From: Telmatospirillum sp.
GTDB taxonomy: Bacteria; Pseudomonadota; Alphaproteobacteria; Rhodospirillales; Magnetospirillaceae
DNA length: 64,000 nucleotides
Assembly: GCA_031291415.1 (NCBI GenBank)
Contig: JARLJB010000394.1
Location: 1-64,000, forward strand
Direction of reading: 5' to 3'
The notes under the pieces are model-generated. The model did no database searches and was not told the DNA's origin. It worked only from the letters and a program-made list of their open reading frames with translations. The translations under genes and the position numbers were made by a program. This document shows positions 47,351 to 56,352 of the stretch, piece after piece. Position 1 is the stretch's first letter; every line of letters starts with the position of its first letter.

Positions 47351-47458
47351 CCCTCACCCTTCGAGACGTCGCTATCACGCCACCTCAGGATGAGGGCAAC
47401 ACTTTGGAACAAAACCCTCATCCTGAGGAGGCCCCGCAGGGGCCGTCTCGAAGGACGC
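47351..47458. repeat. 108-bp imperfect palindromic repeat element
   Basis: Nested inverted repeats: outer 11-bp arms 47358-47368 and 47444-47454 (CCTTCGAGACG and complement) and inner perfect 14-bp arms 47383-47396 and 47415-47428 (CCTCAGGATGAGGG and complement). This composition matches the 'CCTCATCCTGAGGAG...CGTCTCGAAGG' dispersed repeat seen in many alphaproteobacterial genomes. It sits between rsmA and the convergent LacI gene and may terminate both. It also marks the left edge of the sugar cassette. Confidence 0.8.
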
Positions 47459-47469
47459 CCGGGGCAAGA

Positions 47470-48516
47470 TCAACCTTCGACCGGCACCGTTCGCGGTTGG
47501 CAGGCATCGCTCTCACGGGCAATCAGCGTCCACGGCCAGAGGCTTTGTACTTCGTGTACGGACGGCGGGACGCCACGTGCCGGAATGAGGGCAAGCAGCT
47601 CTTCTGCCAACCGTTGCCCCAGGTGGAGCCCGTCGAGCCCGAAGCAGGTCAGGGACGGCACCAGGAACTGCGCCGTGGAACTGTCGGCTGTACAGCTTAA
47701 GATCGCCACATCCCGGCCAGGCTGCAGGCCTGCGTCGGCGAGGCCCCGATAGGCGCCAGTGGCGGAACTCTCATGAGAGAAGACGATTGCCGTCGGTGGT
47801 TCCGCCAAGGCGAGGAATCGCTCGGTCAGGCTCTGGCCTCCCGCCTGGTCGGGCGGTCCCTCCAGCATCAGCATCGGATCCGGCCCCAGGTCCCGCGCCC
47901 TCATCTCGCGCGTGTAGCTCTCGCGCACGATCTGGTCGAACATGAGCCTTGGACTGCCCGTGGCAAGCCCGATCCGACGATGGCCGAAAGAGGTCAGTCG
48001 CGATAAGGACTGCGCAACTGCCGACTCGAAATCCAGATCGATCCAGGGATGCGTGTCGCCGGCAAGCGTGCGGCCGAGAGTGATAAACGGAAAGGATTTT
48101 TCCACAAGATAGGAAACGCGGAAATCGTCTGGCAGCGTCTCGGCGAGAATAATGCCGTCAGCCAGCCGCCGTTCCACGATGTGACGCACCTGGCTGAGGC
48201 TGTCTTCCCCGGGTGCGATGAAATGCAGCACAAGGTCATATCCGCGTGGTCTGAGCCCCGCCTGGATGCCGCGCCCGATCATCATGAAGAAGGGCACCCG
48301 TTGATCCGCCCGATCAAACGACAGCACCACCGCCACCGCATTCGCGGTGCCTTCCCGGAGGCTCCGGCCTGACTGGCTGGGCGAATAGCCGACGCGCTCC
48401 GCCGCCTCCACCACGCGCCGCCGCGTCTCCTCATTGACATCGGCGTGGCCGTTCAGCGCACGCGATACCGTGTAGGTCGACAAGTTCAGGAGCCTAGCAA
48501 GTTCCCGAATTCCCAC
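47470..48516 (-). CDS. LacI-family transcriptional regulator
   Basis: A 348-residue repressor. The start is GTG at 48516 with a GAGGG box. The HTH domain is 'IRELARLLNLSTYTVSRALNGHADVNEETRRRV' type, with the hinge near 45-55. The periplasmic-binding-like sugar domain (60-330) follows. It is divergent from the ABC importer and probably controls it, releasing DNA when bound to the imported sugar. The C terminus ends next to the repeat element, with a slightly extended tail. Confidence 0.92.
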   Translation of the reverse strand: MGIRELARLLNLSTYTVSRALNGHADVNEETRRRVVEAAERVGYSPSQSGRSLREGTANAVAVVLSFDRADQRVPFFMMIGRGIQAGLRPRGYDLVLHFIAPGEDSLSQVRHIVERRLADGIILAETLPDDFRVSYLVEKSFPFITLGRTLAGDTHPWIDLDFESAVAQSLSRLTSFGHRRIGLATGSPRLMFDQIVRESYTREMRARDLGPDPMLMLEGPPDQAGGQSLTERFLALAEPPTAIVFSHESSATGAYRGLADAGLQPGRDVAILSCTADSSTAQFLVPSLTCFGLDGLHLGQRLAEELLALIPARGVPPSVHEVQSLWPWTLIARESDACQPRTVPVEG

Positions 48517-48550
48517 TCTTTACCCTCCCTCGCCCGGAATCCCCGGCATA

Positions 48551-48579
48551 TTGACAGTAACCACACGCCAAGGTAGGAT
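48551..48579 (+). promoter_or_regulatory. promoter of the sugar-transport operon
   Basis: TTGACA (48551-48556) and TAGGAT (48574-48579) are separated by 17 bp, about 90 bp upstream of the binding-protein ATG, in the divergent region with the LacI gene. Confidence 0.65.
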
Positions 48580-48581
48580 CA

Positions 48582-48591
48582 TAAACGTTAG
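48582..48591. promoter_or_regulatory. possible LacI-type operator
   Basis: TAAACGTTAG, a near-palindrome with the central CG typical of LacI-family operators, lies directly after the -10 box at the expected transcription start. A related GTTTACG occurs at 48619-48625. The match is partial and by eye. Confidence 0.35.
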
Positions 48592-48668
48592 GAAACTGTG
48601 AGGACAAGTAAGTTTCGTTTACGTGTCACTCGCCATGAAAACAATCCTAAGACCGGGAAGGAACCAAG

Positions 48669-49889
48669 ATGAAAATGCTTGCCTTCAAGCTTGGGCTCGG
48701 AGTTATCGTCGCAGTCGTTTCCATCCATAACGCCTCAGCAGATCCCGTCACGCTGCAGGTCTGGGCACAAGACGAAATCTCCCATTATACCCAAGTGCTC
48801 ACCCGCGATTTTGAGGCGAAGAATCCGGACATTAGAATCGACCTCAAGCTGATCAACTTTGCCGACGTCGAGAACGACGCAATACGCGCCGCCGCCACCA
48901 ACACCGCCCCGGACGTCAGCCAGATCGACAACCCGCAGGTGGCGACGTTCGCATCCCACAACCTGCTGCTCGACCTGGGACCGTTTGTTGCGAATTCCAA
49001 AGTCATCCACCGCGAGGATTTCTACCCCGGGCCACTCACGAATGCAACGTGGCAGGACCGGCTCTATGCCATTCCGCGCGGCGCAAACACTATTGCGCTG
49101 TTCTACAACGCCGACATGTTCCGGGCTGCCGGCTTGAACCCGGACGCCCCGCCGAAAACGTGGGACGAGCTCTATACGGTCGCCAGGAAGCTGACGGACC
49201 CTGCGGCCCACCGCTACGGACTTGCCTACAGTGCCGTCGCCACCGAGGAAGGCACGTTCCAGTTTCTGCCGTTCGCCCAGACCGCCGGAGGCGACTTCGA
49301 TCACCTCGATAATCCCGGCACCGTACGCGCGCTGGAGTTCTGGCAGAAACTGCTGGACGAAAAGATCGTCTCCAACGACGTCCTGGTGTGGGGCCAGGTC
49401 GACCTGATGGCCTCGTTCCGCGCCCAAAACGTCGCCATGGCCATCTCCGGCCCCTGGGAACTTCCGACCTTGGACAGGGAAGCGAAGTTCGACTGGCGGG
49501 TTGCGATGCTGCCGGTCGAGAAAGAGGGCTCGCCGCGGGCCTCGGCCCTTGGAGAGCACGCCTACGGCGTCTTCAAGTCCTCCAAGCACCCTCAGGAAGC
49601 CTTCCGGTTGCTGGAATACTTCATCTCGCAGCAGGGGCGGAATTGGAACGAGTTCGGCATTTTGCCATCCGTGAAGACGGTCACCACTGTCAATCCGAAG
49701 TGGCCCGCCGCATACGCGATATTTGCCGAAGAGGTCCAATACGCGCACGCACGCGGACCTAGCCCCATGTGGCCGCAGATCTCCAAACCGATCCAGGTCG
49801 CGATCCAGACAGCGCTCACGCACCGCGCCGACGCCAAGACGGCGCTGGCCGAAGCACAGCGGCACGTCGACCAGGTGCTGAAGAAATAG
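48669..49889 (+). CDS. ABC sugar transporter substrate-binding protein
   Basis: A 406-residue periplasmic family-1 binding protein with a signal peptide (residues 1-24, cleavage before DPVTLQVWAQ). 'QVWAQDEISHYTQVLTRDFEAKNPDI' and 'LYAIPRGANTIALFYNADMFRAAGL' are typical of oligosaccharide/glycerol-phosphate binders. It starts the importer operon under the divergent promoter. Substrate is probably an alpha-linked di- or oligosaccharide, inferred from the GH31 enzyme downstream. Confidence 0.92.
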   Translation: MKMLAFKLGLGVIVAVVSIHNASADPVTLQVWAQDEISHYTQVLTRDFEAKNPDIRIDLKLINFADVENDAIRAAATNTAPDVSQIDNPQVATFASHNLLLDLGPFVANSKVIHREDFYPGPLTNATWQDRLYAIPRGANTIALFYNADMFRAAGLNPDAPPKTWDELYTVARKLTDPAAHRYGLAYSAVATEEGTFQFLPFAQTAGGDFDHLDNPGTVRALEFWQKLLDEKIVSNDVLVWGQVDLMASFRAQNVAMAISGPWELPTLDREAKFDWRVAMLPVEKEGSPRASALGEHAYGVFKSSKHPQEAFRLLEYFISQQGRNWNEFGILPSVKTVTTVNPKWPAAYAIFAEEVQYAHARGPSPMWPQISKPIQVAIQTALTHRADAKTALAEAQRHVDQVLKK

Positions 49890-49929
49890 CACGCAACTTC
49901 CCGTATCACTTGGCTGATCAAGGCTGAAC

Positions 49930-50829
49930 ATGAGATTTCTCAAGGCTTGGCGGGATAGCGACGCGTTCAATTTGGTGCTCGTCGTTCCCGCCGTGGGATA
50001 CCTGCTGGCCTTCTCGGCATTCCCACTCATCTACAACGTCGTCATGTCGTTCCAGCAGGTCGACATGTTCGACGTCGGCACACTCATCCGTCCGCTGCGG
50101 GGGTTCGGCAACTACGTCGACGTGTTCGCCCGGTCGGAGGCTGGCACGGTGCTGTGGAACACCGTTCTGTTCGTCGTGATGTCGATCGTCTTCCAACTTT
50201 CGATCGGCTTTGCGCTGGCTCTTTTCTTCCAACTCGATTTTCCCGGTGCAAAGTGGTTGCGGGGGTTGTTTCTGGCGGGTTGGGTGATGCCCGCGCTGGT
50301 GGTGGGTGCCATCTGGCGTTGGATTTTCGCCGGTGATTTTGGCGTCCTGAACTATGCCCTGCGCAGCCTGCACCTGATCGGCGGCCCGGTGTTTTGGACC
50401 TCGGATCCGTCCATTGCCCTTTGGTCGATCATCATCGCGAACGTCTGGCTGGGCATCCCCTTCAACATGATTCTGCTCTCCGTCGGCCTGGCCGGTATTC
50501 CCGACGATGTCTACGAGGCTGCCGCCCTCGATGGCGCCGGCATGATCGAGCGTTTCCGGTCGATCACCCTGCCGCTGATGGCACCAACCCTCGGCGCCGT
50601 CATCTCGCTCGGCGTCATCTTCACGCTCCAGCAGTTCGATCTTGTCGCCGCCCTCACCCAGGGGGGGCCGGCCGGGGCGTCGAACATTGCGCAGTACTGG
50701 TCCTGGCAGATGTCTTTTGAGACTTACGAGATCTCGGACGGTGCGGTGGTCGCCACGCTGATGATGACCGTGGTCGCCGCGGTGGCCTTGATCTACGTGC
50801 GGGCGATCCGCCACGAGCAGAGGGCTTAG
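49930..50829 (+). CDS. ABC sugar transporter permease (UgpA/MalF-type)
   Basis: A 299-residue inner-membrane permease with six helices. The EAA loop is 'YEAAALDGAGMIERFRSITLPLMAPTL', which contacts the ATPase. 'AFPLIYNVVMSFQQ' is the first-helix region. The second permease follows after 6 bp. Confidence 0.93.
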   Translation: MRFLKAWRDSDAFNLVLVVPAVGYLLAFSAFPLIYNVVMSFQQVDMFDVGTLIRPLRGFGNYVDVFARSEAGTVLWNTVLFVVMSIVFQLSIGFALALFFQLDFPGAKWLRGLFLAGWVMPALVVGAIWRWIFAGDFGVLNYALRSLHLIGGPVFWTSDPSIALWSIIIANVWLGIPFNMILLSVGLAGIPDDVYEAAALDGAGMIERFRSITLPLMAPTLGAVISLGVIFTLQQFDLVAALTQGGPAGASNIAQYWSWQMSFETYEISDGAVVATLMMTVVAAVALIYVRAIRHEQRA

Positions 50830-50835
50830 ACTCAG

Positions 50836-51648
50836 ATGAAGCGCTATCTCTTCCTTGTCGTGGCGCTGCTGCTGGCGGCACTCTACCTCTTCCCTCTTTA
50901 CTGGATGTATGCGACCGCCCTCCGGCCCGGCGGAGACCTGTTTCGCTACCCGCCGGAGATTTGGCCCAGTCACCCGCATTTCGAAATCACGCGCGTGTTC
51001 CTCACTTACGCGGTGGGGCGATACGTATGGAATTCCCTGGTGGTCGCCTCCGGGACGACACTGATCACCATGGTGCTGGGAACCGGCGCAGCCTATGTGC
51101 TGGCGCGTTCCCGGCACCCGATGGTCAGCGTCACGCTGTTCGTCATCCTCGTGCTGCAGGTGTTGCCGCCGTCGTTGATGGTGACGCCGATCTTCGTCGC
51201 CTTCAACCAATTGGGCCTGCTGGAGTGGCCTCGGCTGGCCGTCGTGCTGGCAACGTCCGCGAAGACGCTGCCGTTCTATATCATTCTGTGCCGTGCCACC
51301 TTTGCCCAGGTCCCCGGGGAGTTGGAACAGGCCGCCCTGGTCGACGGTAATTCGCGTGTCGGCGCATTCTTCCACATCATGCTTCCGCTCGCGCGCAACG
51401 GCATCCTGGTGGTGTCGACGTTGGTCTTCCTCCAGTCCTTTGGCGAGTACGTGTATTCACGGTCCCTGATCGCCAGCACGGATCTGCAGACGGCGACCGT
51501 CGGCCTCTCCACGTTCCTCGGCGCCAATGCTCAGGACTGGGCCGGGCTGATGACCTACGCGTCGATCTACGTCACGCCAATCCTGGTCATTTTCATCCTG
51601 CTGCAACGACACATCGTCTCCGGCCTCACCGCCGGAGCGCTGAAATAG
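50836..51648 (+). CDS. ABC sugar transporter permease (UgpE/MalG-type)
   Basis: A 270-residue permease with six helices and an EAA-type loop 'LEQAALVDGNSRVGAFFHIMLPLARNGI'. Its N terminus 'LFPLYWMYATALRPGGDLF' is typical of the MalG/UgpE group. It pairs with the upstream permease. Confidence 0.93.
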   Translation: MKRYLFLVVALLLAALYLFPLYWMYATALRPGGDLFRYPPEIWPSHPHFEITRVFLTYAVGRYVWNSLVVASGTTLITMVLGTGAAYVLARSRHPMVSVTLFVILVLQVLPPSLMVTPIFVAFNQLGLLEWPRLAVVLATSAKTLPFYIILCRATFAQVPGELEQAALVDGNSRVGAFFHIMLPLARNGILVVSTLVFLQSFGEYVYSRSLIASTDLQTATVGLSTFLGANAQDWAGLMTYASIYVTPILVIFILLQRHIVSGLTAGALK

Positions 51649-51658
51649 GAGAGAGCCG

Positions 51659-52729
51659 GTGTATCAGATCGAGCTCGACCACCTGTGCAAGGCCTATGGG
51701 CGGGTCCAGGTGCTGAACGATATCACCATCAATGTCGAGACCGGCTCGTTCGTGGCCCTTGTCGGCCCTTCCGGCTGCGGCAAATCGACCCTTTTGCGTT
51801 CGATCGCCGGGTTGGACAAGATCACCAGCGGCACCATCCGGATCGGCGGCGAAGTCGTGAACGATCGGCCGCCGCGTGAGCGCGATATCGCCATGGTGTT
51901 CCAGTCCTACGCGCTTTACCCGCACATGTCGGTGGAACGCAACATGACCTATTCGCTGCGCTTGCGACATCGGCCGAAAGCGGAAATCCGGGAATGCCTC
52001 GAGGCCACCGCGCAAACGCTGGGTCTTGCCGGTCTGCTCGGCCGCATGCCGCGCGACCTCTCGGGCGGCCAGCGTCAGCGTGTGGCGATGGGCCGCGCCA
52101 TCGTCCGCAAGCCCAGGGTATTTCTCTTCGATGAACCGCTGTCAAACCTCGACGCCGCTTTGCGGGTACAGATGCGCAGCGAGATCCGCCGGTTGCACAA
52201 ACGGTTGGAGGCGACGTCGGTCTACGTCACCCACGATCAGATCGAAGCGATGACGATGGCCGATACGGTCGTGGTGCTGCGCAGCGGCTCCGTCGAGCAG
52301 ATTGGAGCGCCACGGGACCTCTACTGTCACCCGGCCAATCGCTTCGTCGCAGGTTTTATCGGCTCCCCGGCGATGAACTTCCTCAAGGCCAAAGTCACGG
52401 CGGACGGGCTGTCGGCGGCACTGGAGCTTGCCGACGGCCAGACATTGACGTTGCCCGAGCCGCAACGGCCCGGCCGCCCGATCTGGCTCGGCCTGCGTCC
52501 GGAACATATGGAAATCGGCGATGAGACCCGCCAGCAGCATCTGCAGGCGCGGGTGGAAAGCGTCGAATCGACCGGCAGCATGAGCTTCATCGAGACGAAG
52601 GTCGCGGCAGTGCCTCTGGTGGTGACGCAAAGCGGCATGCCCCGCGTACAGGAGGGAATGACGGTGACCATAGGGATCAACACCAACGACATTTACGCCT
52701 TTGATATGGAAAACGAAGTTGCCCTGTGA
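51659..52729 (+). CDS. ABC sugar transporter ATPase (UgpC/MalK-type)
   Basis: A 356-residue ATPase. The start is GTG at 51659 after an AGGAGAG box. Walker A is GPSGCGKST, the signature LSGGQRQRVAMGRAI, Walker B VFLFDEPLSN. The C-terminal TOBE-type regulatory domain (about 240-350, 'WLGLRPEHMEIGDE') is typical of MalK/UgpC. It completes the importer. Confidence 0.95.
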   Translation: MYQIELDHLCKAYGRVQVLNDITINVETGSFVALVGPSGCGKSTLLRSIAGLDKITSGTIRIGGEVVNDRPPRERDIAMVFQSYALYPHMSVERNMTYSLRLRHRPKAEIRECLEATAQTLGLAGLLGRMPRDLSGGQRQRVAMGRAIVRKPRVFLFDEPLSNLDAALRVQMRSEIRRLHKRLEATSVYVTHDQIEAMTMADTVVVLRSGSVEQIGAPRDLYCHPANRFVAGFIGSPAMNFLKAKVTADGLSAALELADGQTLTLPEPQRPGRPIWLGLRPEHMEIGDETRQQHLQARVESVESTGSMSFIETKVAAVPLVVTQSGMPRVQEGMTVTIGINTNDIYAFDMENEVAL

Positions 52730-52763
52730 AGCAGCGGCAGAGTGCGAATTGGAGAATGCGGCA

Positions 52764-54803
52764 ATGAACACGCTTCGCGTCGAAGCAGACAAAGTGGTTT
52801 GGTCGTACGGCGGCCAGAACCTGGTGGTCGAGCCATGGGGAGAGGACAGCTTTCGGGTGAGAGCGACGCTTCTGCCGGAACTGGACCGCCGGGACTGGGC
52901 CCTCCTGCCACCGAAGCCGGCCACCGTGCATATCACCCGGACGCCCGAGAGCATCACGGTGGCGAACGGCAAGATCAGGGCCGTGGTCAACCGGCGCGGC
53001 CAGATCCGGTTCTTCAACCAGAACGGCTTGCTGCTTCTCGAGGAATGCTGGCGGATGCGGACGACCGCCGGGGAAGCCGAAGACGCCGCCGGTTCGTGGT
53101 TCAGTCCATTGAATGTTCCGGCCCGCGAGTTCACGCCGCTGACCGGCGGAAAGTACCAACTCACCGTGCGTTTCGAGGCCCAGCCGGACGAGAAGATCTA
53201 CGGGATGGGGCAGTACCAGCAGCCGTACCTGAATCTGAAAGGATGCACCCTCGAACTTGCGCAACGCAACTCGCAGGCAAGTGTTCCCTTCATTGTTTCC
53301 AATCGTGGATACGGCCTGCTCTGGAACAATCCGGCGGTCGGAGAAGCCAGCTTCGCGCGCAACGAGACGCGCTGGTCCGCACGCGTGACCGGCGTCATGG
53401 ATTACTGGATCACCGCCGGAGATACGCCGACCGACATCAGCCGCAACTATGGCGAGGCCACCGGTACGGCGCCGATGCTGCCGGCGTTCGCCACGGGTTT
53501 CTGGCAATGCAAGCTGCGTTACCGCACTCAGGATGAGCTGCTGAAGGTGGCGCGTGAGCACAAGCGCCGTGGCTTGCCGCTGGCGGTAATCGTGATCGAC
53601 TATTTCCATTGGCCAAACCAGGGCGACTGGTGTTTCGACAAGCGTGACTGGCCCGATCCGGCAGCGATGGTACAGGAACTCAAGTCGCTGGGCATCGAGC
53701 TCATGGTATCGGTCTGGCCGACCGTCGAACATCGCTCCGCCAATTATGCGCCGATGCTGGCGAAAGGATACCTGGTGCAGACGGACCGGGGCCTGCCCGT
53801 TACCATGGGATTCCTCGGCAACACGACCTTCTTCGACACCACCAACGACAAGGCGGGCGACTACGTCTGGGCACAGGCGAAACAGAACTACTACGATATC
53901 GGCATTCGCACATTCTGGCTCGATGTGGCGGAGCCGGAGTACACGGCCTACCATTTCGACAACTACCGCTACCAGCTCGGGCCGGTGTTGGAGGTCGGAA
54001 ACATCTATCCGCTGAAGTACGCCGAGGGCTTCTATCGGGGGCTGAGGGCGGCCGGGGAAACGGAAATCGTCAATCTGCTGCGCTGCGCATGGGCGGGCAG
54101 CCAGCGGTTCGGCGCACTCGTGTGGTCGGGAGATATTCCCTCCACATTCCAGGCTTTGCGCAACCAGATCGCCGCCGGTCTGAACATGGGCGTTGCCGGG
54201 ATCCCGTGGTGGACAACCGACATCGGCGGCTTCGACGGCGGTAACATCCACGACCCCTTGTTCCAGGAGCTGCTGATCCGCTGGTTTCAGTGGGCGGTGT
54301 TCTGCCCCGTCATGCGCCTGCACGGCTACCGGCGGCCAATCGAGCCGCCGCTCGAAGCCTATCGGGACGGCATTGCCCAGTGCGACACCGGCGCCGCCAA
54401 CGAGATCTGGAGTTATGGCGAGGAAAACTACGCCCTCATGGCACGTGGACTGGCCCTGCGGGAACGCCTGCGCCCCTACGTTCTTCGCCAGATGCGGACG
54501 GCGCACGAAACCGGTCTGCCGGTGATGCGACCGCTCTTCTATGACTTTCCGGCCCAACCGGAAGCCTGGGACGTCGAGGACCAGTACATGTTCGGCCCGG
54601 ACATCCTGGTCGCTCCGATCACCGAGGCGGGACAGCGGAGCCGGCGGGTCTGGCTTCCCGCCGGCACGGATTGGATCGAGTTGGAAAGCAAGACATCGCA
54701 CCCCGGGGGCGCATGGGGCGAGTGCGATGCACCGATCGAGGCCATTCCGGTTTTCGTGCGCACCGGCGCGGCCGTGCTGGGAGAGCTCGAGGAAGGTGCC
54801 TAG
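52764..54803 (+). CDS. GH31 alpha-glycosidase
   Basis: A 679-residue family-31 glycosidase without a signal peptide, so it acts on imported sugars. An N-terminal beta domain (1-235) is followed by the catalytic barrel. The predicted nucleophile is Asp387 ('FWLDVAEPE') and the acid/base Asp457 ('VWSGDIPS'). 'IVIDYFHWPNQGDWCFDKRDWPDP' is typical of the alpha-xylosidase-like branch, but alpha-glucosidase activity is equally possible. ATG 52764 is chosen for its GGAG box; it lies 34 bp after the ATPase gene, so it belongs to the operon. Confidence 0.9.
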   Translation: MNTLRVEADKVVWSYGGQNLVVEPWGEDSFRVRATLLPELDRRDWALLPPKPATVHITRTPESITVANGKIRAVVNRRGQIRFFNQNGLLLLEECWRMRTTAGEAEDAAGSWFSPLNVPAREFTPLTGGKYQLTVRFEAQPDEKIYGMGQYQQPYLNLKGCTLELAQRNSQASVPFIVSNRGYGLLWNNPAVGEASFARNETRWSARVTGVMDYWITAGDTPTDISRNYGEATGTAPMLPAFATGFWQCKLRYRTQDELLKVAREHKRRGLPLAVIVIDYFHWPNQGDWCFDKRDWPDPAAMVQELKSLGIELMVSVWPTVEHRSANYAPMLAKGYLVQTDRGLPVTMGFLGNTTFFDTTNDKAGDYVWAQAKQNYYDIGIRTFWLDVAEPEYTAYHFDNYRYQLGPVLEVGNIYPLKYAEGFYRGLRAAGETEIVNLLRCAWAGSQRFGALVWSGDIPSTFQALRNQIAAGLNMGVAGIPWWTTDIGGFDGGNIHDPLFQELLIRWFQWAVFCPVMRLHGYRRPIEPPLEAYRDGIAQCDTGAANEIWSYGEENYALMARGLALRERLRPYVLRQMRTAHETGLPVMRPLFYDFPAQPEAWDVEDQYMFGPDILVAPITEAGQRSRRVWLPAGTDWIELESKTSHPGGAWGECDAPIEAIPVFVRTGAAVLGELEEGA

Positions 54804-55127
54804 AGCCGGATGATTTTTGACGAAATCGCAGAGCGATACCGTCTAAAGTCTTCACGCTCCAGTGTTCTGACACATTCAGATGATTCCGAAGTTCCACCCC
54901 ACCCCAACCCCTCCCCATCAAGGGGAGGGGCTAAAGAGCAACGGCTCCCTCCCCCCTTGTGGGGAGGGCTAGGGTGGGGGAATTGACGGGATTCATGCGG
55001 TTGCGTCGGAACACCAGGTCTTCGATTGAGGCGGGTTGCGTGAGCACGTCAGGTCCTTGACACGCGACCGCAACCCGCCTCGTCCTTCGGGCCGTCAGTC
55101 GACGGCCAAACAGTCAGCGGGGTCTTC
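54804..55127. repeat. repeat-rich intergenic region at the edge of the sugar cassette
   Basis: 324 bp without a gene. It begins with a CTAGAGCCGGATGATTTTTGA stretch-like sequence (54803-54823), a motif found widely in alphaproteobacterial intergenic repeats. Two perfect GC hairpins follow: 54908-54916 with 54922-54930 (CCCCTCCCC/GGGGAGGGG) and 54947-54954 with 54961-54968 (CCCTCCCC/GGGGAGGG). These are nested within a longer CCACCCC...GGGGTGG-type inverted repeat (about 54895-54980). The last 120 bp are the leader of the next gene. Confidence 0.65.
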
Positions 55128-56300
55128 ATGTCCCTATCCGAGTTTCGCATAACCCGTTTCCAGTTCGCACGCGATCGTGTGATCGGGGACAGCCAGGTTC
55201 GCGTTGATGACGTGAACGTCGCGGCACTCGAACTGATTTCGAGCCGGGACGACGTCGGGCTTGGCTTCATTCAGAGCTTGTTCAACCCGCTGCCGGACCA
55301 GTCCGAGATCGAAGCCGTCTTTGCAAACGAGGTGTGGCCGGCAATCAGCGGCCAGGAAGCGGTGTCGCTGATCCACCGTGTCAGCCGCCCGCGCGGCGGT
55401 AATCAACGCGCCTTCTCGCTGCCCTTCCACGAGGCACTGCAGGTGGCGCTCTGGGATCTGGCTGCCAAGGAAGCCGGGCTTCCCCTGCATCAGTTCCTCG
55501 GCGGCCGCCGTCAGCGAGTCCGCGCTTACGCAAGCGGGCTCGATTTTCATCTGAGCGACGACGCGTTCGTCCAACTTTTCGCCTATGCCGCCAGTATCGG
55601 CTTTACGGCCTTCAAGATCAAAGTCGGACATCCCGACTTTGACCGTGATTTGCGCCGGCTCGACTTGCTCAAGAGTTGCGTACCGCAGGGATCCAAGGTG
55701 ATGATCGACCCCAACGAGGCCTGGACATCCAAGGAAGCTCTCATGAAGATGAGAGCCATCCGTGATGCCGGGCACGAGTTGCTTTGGGTCGAGGATCCCA
55801 TTCTGCGCAACGACTATGACGGTCTGCGGACACTGCGGCAGGCGGCGAGCTGGACGCAGATCAACAGCGGCGAATATCTCGACCTGCAGGGCAAACGGCT
55901 CCTGCTCGAGAACCACGGCGCCGACATCCTCAACGTGCATGGTCAAGTCACCGACGTGATGCGTGTCGGCTGGCTGGCCGCCGAGGTCGGTGTGCCGGTC
56001 AGCGTCGGCAACACCTTCCTCGAGGTCGGCGTCCACATGGCCTGCGCCTTGCCCGAGGTCGAATGGCTCGAATATTCGTTCCAGAACTTTGACCACCTGG
56101 TGGAGCAACCGGTCGAAATCCGCGACGGCTATGCCTACGCGCCCGATCGTCCCGGCCACGGTCTCGTCCTGGCCCGCGAGGCGCGGCGGGATTGGGCGCG
56201 ACCAAAGCGTCTGGCCCGTTCGGAGCTCGGTCCGGCACCAGCCAATCCGCGCTTGCCGGTCTTCGGCGCGATCGGACAGGAACATTTTATGTCCCGCTGA
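55128..56300 (+). CDS. enolase-superfamily (mandelate racemase/muconate cycloisomerase-like) enzyme
   Basis: A 390-residue protein with the enolase-superfamily capping domain and barrel. The KxK base is K163/K165 ('FKIKVG'). Metal ligands D194 ('MIDPNEAW'), E222 ('WVEDPI') and E249 ('NSGEYL') are intact. The His-Asp dyad of the mandelate-racemase subgroup is missing: the expected Asp is His271 ('NVHGQVTD') and the expected His is Gly294 ('SVGNTFLEVG'). A sugar-acid dehydratase or epimerase role for the cassette is plausible but unproven. It is separated from the GH31 gene by repeats, so co-transcription is uncertain. Confidence 0.82.
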   Translation: MSLSEFRITRFQFARDRVIGDSQVRVDDVNVAALELISSRDDVGLGFIQSLFNPLPDQSEIEAVFANEVWPAISGQEAVSLIHRVSRPRGGNQRAFSLPFHEALQVALWDLAAKEAGLPLHQFLGGRRQRVRAYASGLDFHLSDDAFVQLFAYAASIGFTAFKIKVGHPDFDRDLRRLDLLKSCVPQGSKVMIDPNEAWTSKEALMKMRAIRDAGHELLWVEDPILRNDYDGLRTLRQAASWTQINSGEYLDLQGKRLLLENHGADILNVHGQVTDVMRVGWLAAEVGVPVSVGNTFLEVGVHMACALPEVEWLEYSFQNFDHLVEQPVEIRDGYAYAPDRPGHGLVLAREARRDWARPKRLARSELGPAPANPRLPVFGAIGQEHFMSR

Positions 56301-56352
56301 ACCGTCCTCTACGACGGGACGGCCGGCGGCGAGCTGTGGTTGGAAGCCGCCC

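Noticed and set aside
52677-54701. Long minus-strand frame (674 codons) over the GH31 gene
   Set aside because: High-GC shadow; the plus strand has the glycosidase catalytic motifs.
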